Positions 61,155 through 64,000 of a DNA stretch of 64,000 nt are shown piece by piece. The notes beneath the pieces are model-generated. The model saw only the letters and a program-made list of their open reading frames with translations, was not told the origin of the DNA and searched no databases. Positions within the stretch are counted from its first letter, which is position 1, and each line of letters starts with the position of its first letter. Source of the stretch: Cryptomeria japonica (Eukaryota; Streptophyta; Pinopsida; Cupressales; Cupressaceae); contig NC_081412.1 in assembly GCF_030272615.1 (NCBI RefSeq), forward strand, positions 668,489,852 to 668,553,851. The letters run 5' to 3'. Position numbers and translations under genes: made by a program.

Positions 61155-61528
61155 TTGATGTGGTTTGGCATCACTCAGGCATGCATTATTAGAGATACTA
61201 TTCATTCTGGCACTAATGTGGGATGCTACTGCTCAAGGGGAGTAGTCAGCTTTGTGATTCAATGGTTTATGTTTTTGCTTTGATATTTATGTCAGATTTA
61301 TGGCATTGATGTCAAAGGGGGAGTGATATTAATGTGAAAAAGAAAAAGAAAGGGGGAGAAATTCAGAGCTTTATAGCGATATTATTTATAGGGGGAGTTT
61401 GGTCTTTATTTCAAAATTGTATGCGGGAGATTGTTGGTTGTCTTCAATTGGGGGAAACTTATTTGGAATTTCTTGGTACTTAGATATTTTTCACATCTAG
61501 TGTTGTCATCAATGCCAAAGGAGGAGAT
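61155..61528 (+). other. A 3' untranslated region with repeated polypurine tracts
   Basis: Purine runs of the AAAGGGGGAG type occur at about 61315, 61350 and 61390. The functional-position tract AAAGGAGGAGAT (61517-61528) touches the 3' LTR. Confidence 0.8.
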
Positions 61529-62733
61529 TGTTATCCATTTGGTGGAATTGATTATGTGTTGCATTGATGTTTTGTCATTGATGCCAACACTAGTTGTTTT
61601 GATGCTTTACCGTCACCCTTCTAGTCCCAGTAGGTCGACTGGTTTCTGGTTGACAGGATCCGGAATGATCCGGTAGGCTCTAGTATAGTTTGGTGATGGA
61701 ATTGGATTGTTCATGATACTCATGCTCATATTTGGTTAGTTGGTTTTGGTCCGGTGATCGGATGCTTGGTTTCTAGTTCTGGCAAGGGTTTCACTAACAA
61801 AGCTTTTGGTGAAGATCTTTGATGAATTGCATAAGCAGTGTTGGTGCAGCTTCTGGTGAAGTTTTAGTATGTTGTTGGTGATCATGTTTGTGACTTGGCA
61901 ATTGGAGATCATTGTTGAAGCGTGTGGACGTATATTGGTTCTCTGTTGATCTAGGTTATGGACCAGCTTTAATGTAATGTGTGGATTGGACCTCTCGATG
62001 TATTTTTGGGATGTCTTATGTGTTGGATATTATTCATTTGGTCTAAGGCTGACATGGTTTTTAATAATGTAATTGGTTTATTATCTGGTGGCCAACCTAA
62101 TTGTTTATGGTCAAGGGTTTTTATATATAAATGTAAGATCTCATTGTAGATCATCATGGTTATGTTAGAGGTCATGGTCAAGGAATGTAATGTGCGAATA
62201 ATGTAATATCATTGAGGTAGAGGATTTGGTTGATCATTGGAGATCAAATTGGGTATATGTAATAGGATTTAATCCTCTGGTATTGAGCTTAATTGGAACT
62301 ATACTCAAGCATAGGAGATGTTATCTTTTGCAGTTCAACACTTCTCTGGATTGTAGTCTAGATTTCTATGTAGTTAGTGAGGCTCCTTTTGTGATGAGTA
62401 GTGCGCTCTAGGTTGTTGGCCTTCCTGCAAGTGCAGGCCCCTCAATTGTAATTCACATACTTACTGTAGAAGTATTATCTGACTGTGGGTAGGCTTCCCA
62501 CCTTGGTTTTTCCCTTTACCGGGTTTTCCACATATAAATCTTGGTGTCATGTGGATGGTATTTATTTTGTGATTATTGTTTATGCTTAATTGGTTTAACT
62601 GCTATTCCGGTATTAATTTTTTGGGTTTCAGTATTCAAGTTTAAACTGCTAATAGTTTTGGTAATCTATGACAATTGATTCACCCCCCCCCCCTCCCTCT
62701 CAATTGTCTTCTAGTTATTTGAACTGTCTAACA
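61529..62733 (+). repeat. 3' LTR of A (1,205 bp)
   Basis: Starts TGTTATCCATTTGG and ends GTCTAACA. TATATATAA at 62122-62130 matches the TATA box of the 5' LTR. The C-run box is expanded (ten Cs at about 62683). Confidence 0.95.
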
Positions 62734-63402
62734 ATAATTTCCAAGGCTTTGTATTTGTTACTGTAAGAATGGATTCATCCAAGAATTCGGAGACAATAGG
62801 AGTGTCATCAATCATAGGTGCATCTGCCATTTGATCTACAATAGCTTGTCCTTAAATTACTTTTCTATCCACATATTCAATGTCGAACTCACTCAAAATC
62901 AGAACCCATTTAGCTAATCTGCCAGTGAGTGTTACCTTATTAAGAAGGTATTTAAGTGGAGCTATCCTGGTAATGATTTTATGAGTTAGCATGTAATGTC
63001 ATAATTTTCGCAAGGCAAAAAACACAACAAGACATGCACACTCAATCGATTTGTTGTTAAACTCATAGTCATCCAATATATCACTAATATAGTATACTAC
63101 TTTTTTCTTGCCTTCATTGTCCTGTTGTGCCAAGAGTTTCCCAAGCATTGTTTGTTTTGCTAATATCTAAAGTAGTAGGGGTTTTCCTAGAATAGGTGGC
63201 ATCAATACTAGTGGATTCAAAAGGTAGTCTTTGAGAATTTGAAAATCCTATTGACATATATCATCCCATTTGAATTTGATATTCTTAAGAAGGAGATGCT
63301 AGAAAGGATGACATTTATCTGCAAGTTGTGCAATGAATCTATCTATTGATTGAAGTCTTCCCTGTAAAGACCGAAGTTGACTGATATTCTTTGGTGGTAG
63401 TT
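62734..63402 (-). pseudogene. pol: C pol: end of RT and first RNase H (broken)
   Basis: The minus strand reads KNISQLRSLQGRLQSIDRFI, then LKDYLLNPLVLMPPILGKP, KLLAQQDNEGKKKVVYYISD, KL*HYMLTH and RLAKWVLILSEFDIEYVDRK. It reaches the edge of copia A at TKPWK. Stops are TAG, TGA and TAA. It aligns with J 13015-13690. The upstream side is cut at about 63403. Confidence 0.8.
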
Positions 63403-64000
63403 ATATCTAGGGGTAAATTAGGCATAAATAACATAATTAGATTATCAAAGAGAATCACCAACTCTAATCTAATCAAATTACTCCTAAATTACAACGAAAT
63501 AGCACCAAATCAATTGCATAGTAAAATTAAATATAATTTAATCTCCCTCAATTGATGTGATTGAAGCTTTCATTTCTCTTCTCCATTGTTGTTGGTGTAG
63601 GTGGCTCTCAGGTATTGCACTTGATTTCCTGCATAAGATGGACAACAATTTTGAAGACTATGATTCTAGATAGAATTGAAGAATGGGGTTGAAGTTATAG
63701 ATTTTCAACACAGAAGGGGTGATAATTTGAACTCGAGGGTTGATTGATAGACAACTGAAATTGATTGATCTGTTAACTCATTTCGATTGATCTGTTAACA
63801 GGGTTGATTGAGGAGTCAACTAGATGGATTGGCTAGTGAACTGAATAGATTAATCAGTTGACTAAGTTGATAAATCAGATGACTGAATTGATTGGAGAGA
63901 TAAGTGGATTGATTGATCAGTAGACTGAATAGATGGATTAAAAGACTAAAATGATTGATTAGTCATAAAAAAGTTGATTTTGAGTGAAAATGGGAGATTG
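63403..64000. other. Unassigned sequence interrupting C
   Basis: C coding similarity stops abruptly at about 63402. The rest is A+T-rich and has no supported ORF. From 63720 on it carries many imperfect TTGATTGATC/AGTTGACTGAAT phrases about 35 bases apart. Probably another insertion whose far end is outside the window. Confidence 0.4.

Larger units (their letters stand above)
47985..62733 (+). mobile_element. Copia A: full-length, carrying copia B inside
   Basis: LTRs are at 47985-49182 and 61529-62733, with a perfect target duplication ATAAT (47980-47984 and 62734-62738). The interior reads primer site, gag-pol (49241-53085 and 60772-61154), then a purine-rich 3' region. The insertion point is the second RNase H of gypsy C. 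The LTRs differ at roughly one site in ten in the stretch I compared, more than those of B or E, so A is the older element, as the nesting requires. Confidence 0.95.
40636..63402 (-). mobile_element. Gypsy C (Tat-like) with antisense mobile-domain ORF, split by A
   Basis: On the minus strand the order is reverse transcriptase/RNase H (63402-62739), copia A, second RNase H and integrase (47984-46286), spacer, antisense plant-mobile-domain gene, spacer, polypurine tract, 3' LTR (41395-40636). Sequence of C stops at about 63403, where another insertion begins; the 5' part lies outside the window. C is inserted in the integrase of D. Confidence 0.75.

Overview
The window reads as plant nuclear DNA made entirely of LTR retrotransposons inserted into one another. 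I found no host gene, rRNA, tRNA or CRISPR array. Base composition, the element families (Ty1/copia with initiator-Met tRNA primer sites; Tat-like and Athila-like Ty3/gypsy with extra ORFs, including the plant mobile domain) and the depth of nesting suggest a large seed-plant genome. A gymnosperm is my best guess, as inference only.

Layout. I name the elements A to L (no I). The host of everything else appears to be D, a minus-strand gypsy element. Its pieces are seen at 27804-31089 and 39162-40635, and both of its ends lie outside the window. Left arm: K (gypsy, plus, Athila-like, 19303-27803) sits in the antisense plant-mobile-domain gene of D. J (gypsy, plus, 11806-19302) sits in K. F (copia, minus, 4875-11805) sits in the 5' LTR of J. 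G (plus, 1-4874) sits in the gag of F, and H (5549-10261, a 4.7-kb solo LTR) sits in the LTR of F. L (19321-20687) is a probable solo LTR in K. Middle: E (minus, 31090-39161) is a complete element in the spacer of D. Right arm: C (gypsy, minus, from about 40636) sits in the integrase of D. A (copia, plus, 47985-62733) sits in the RNase H of C. B (copia, minus, 53086-60771) sits in the RNase H of A. Something further interrupts C at 63403.

Target-site duplications read directly are GTATG around E, ATAAT around A, GGATT/GGATC around B, CCAAG around H, and probably ATAAT around L. LTR pairs were found for A, B and E.

The most unusual item is the E/G family. These elements have copia-type priming sites and LTR ends but no reverse transcriptase, integrase or protease. 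They encode ORF1 (coiled coil plus five CCHC knuckles) and ORF2 (about 1,100 codons, unrecognised). The in-frame stops in E, K and B are strongly biased to TAG, then TGA, with almost no TAA. That is what deamination of 5-methylcytosine at CAG (CHG) and CGA (CG) sites would leave. Nearly all coding regions here are therefore pseudogenes; B is the best preserved autonomous element.
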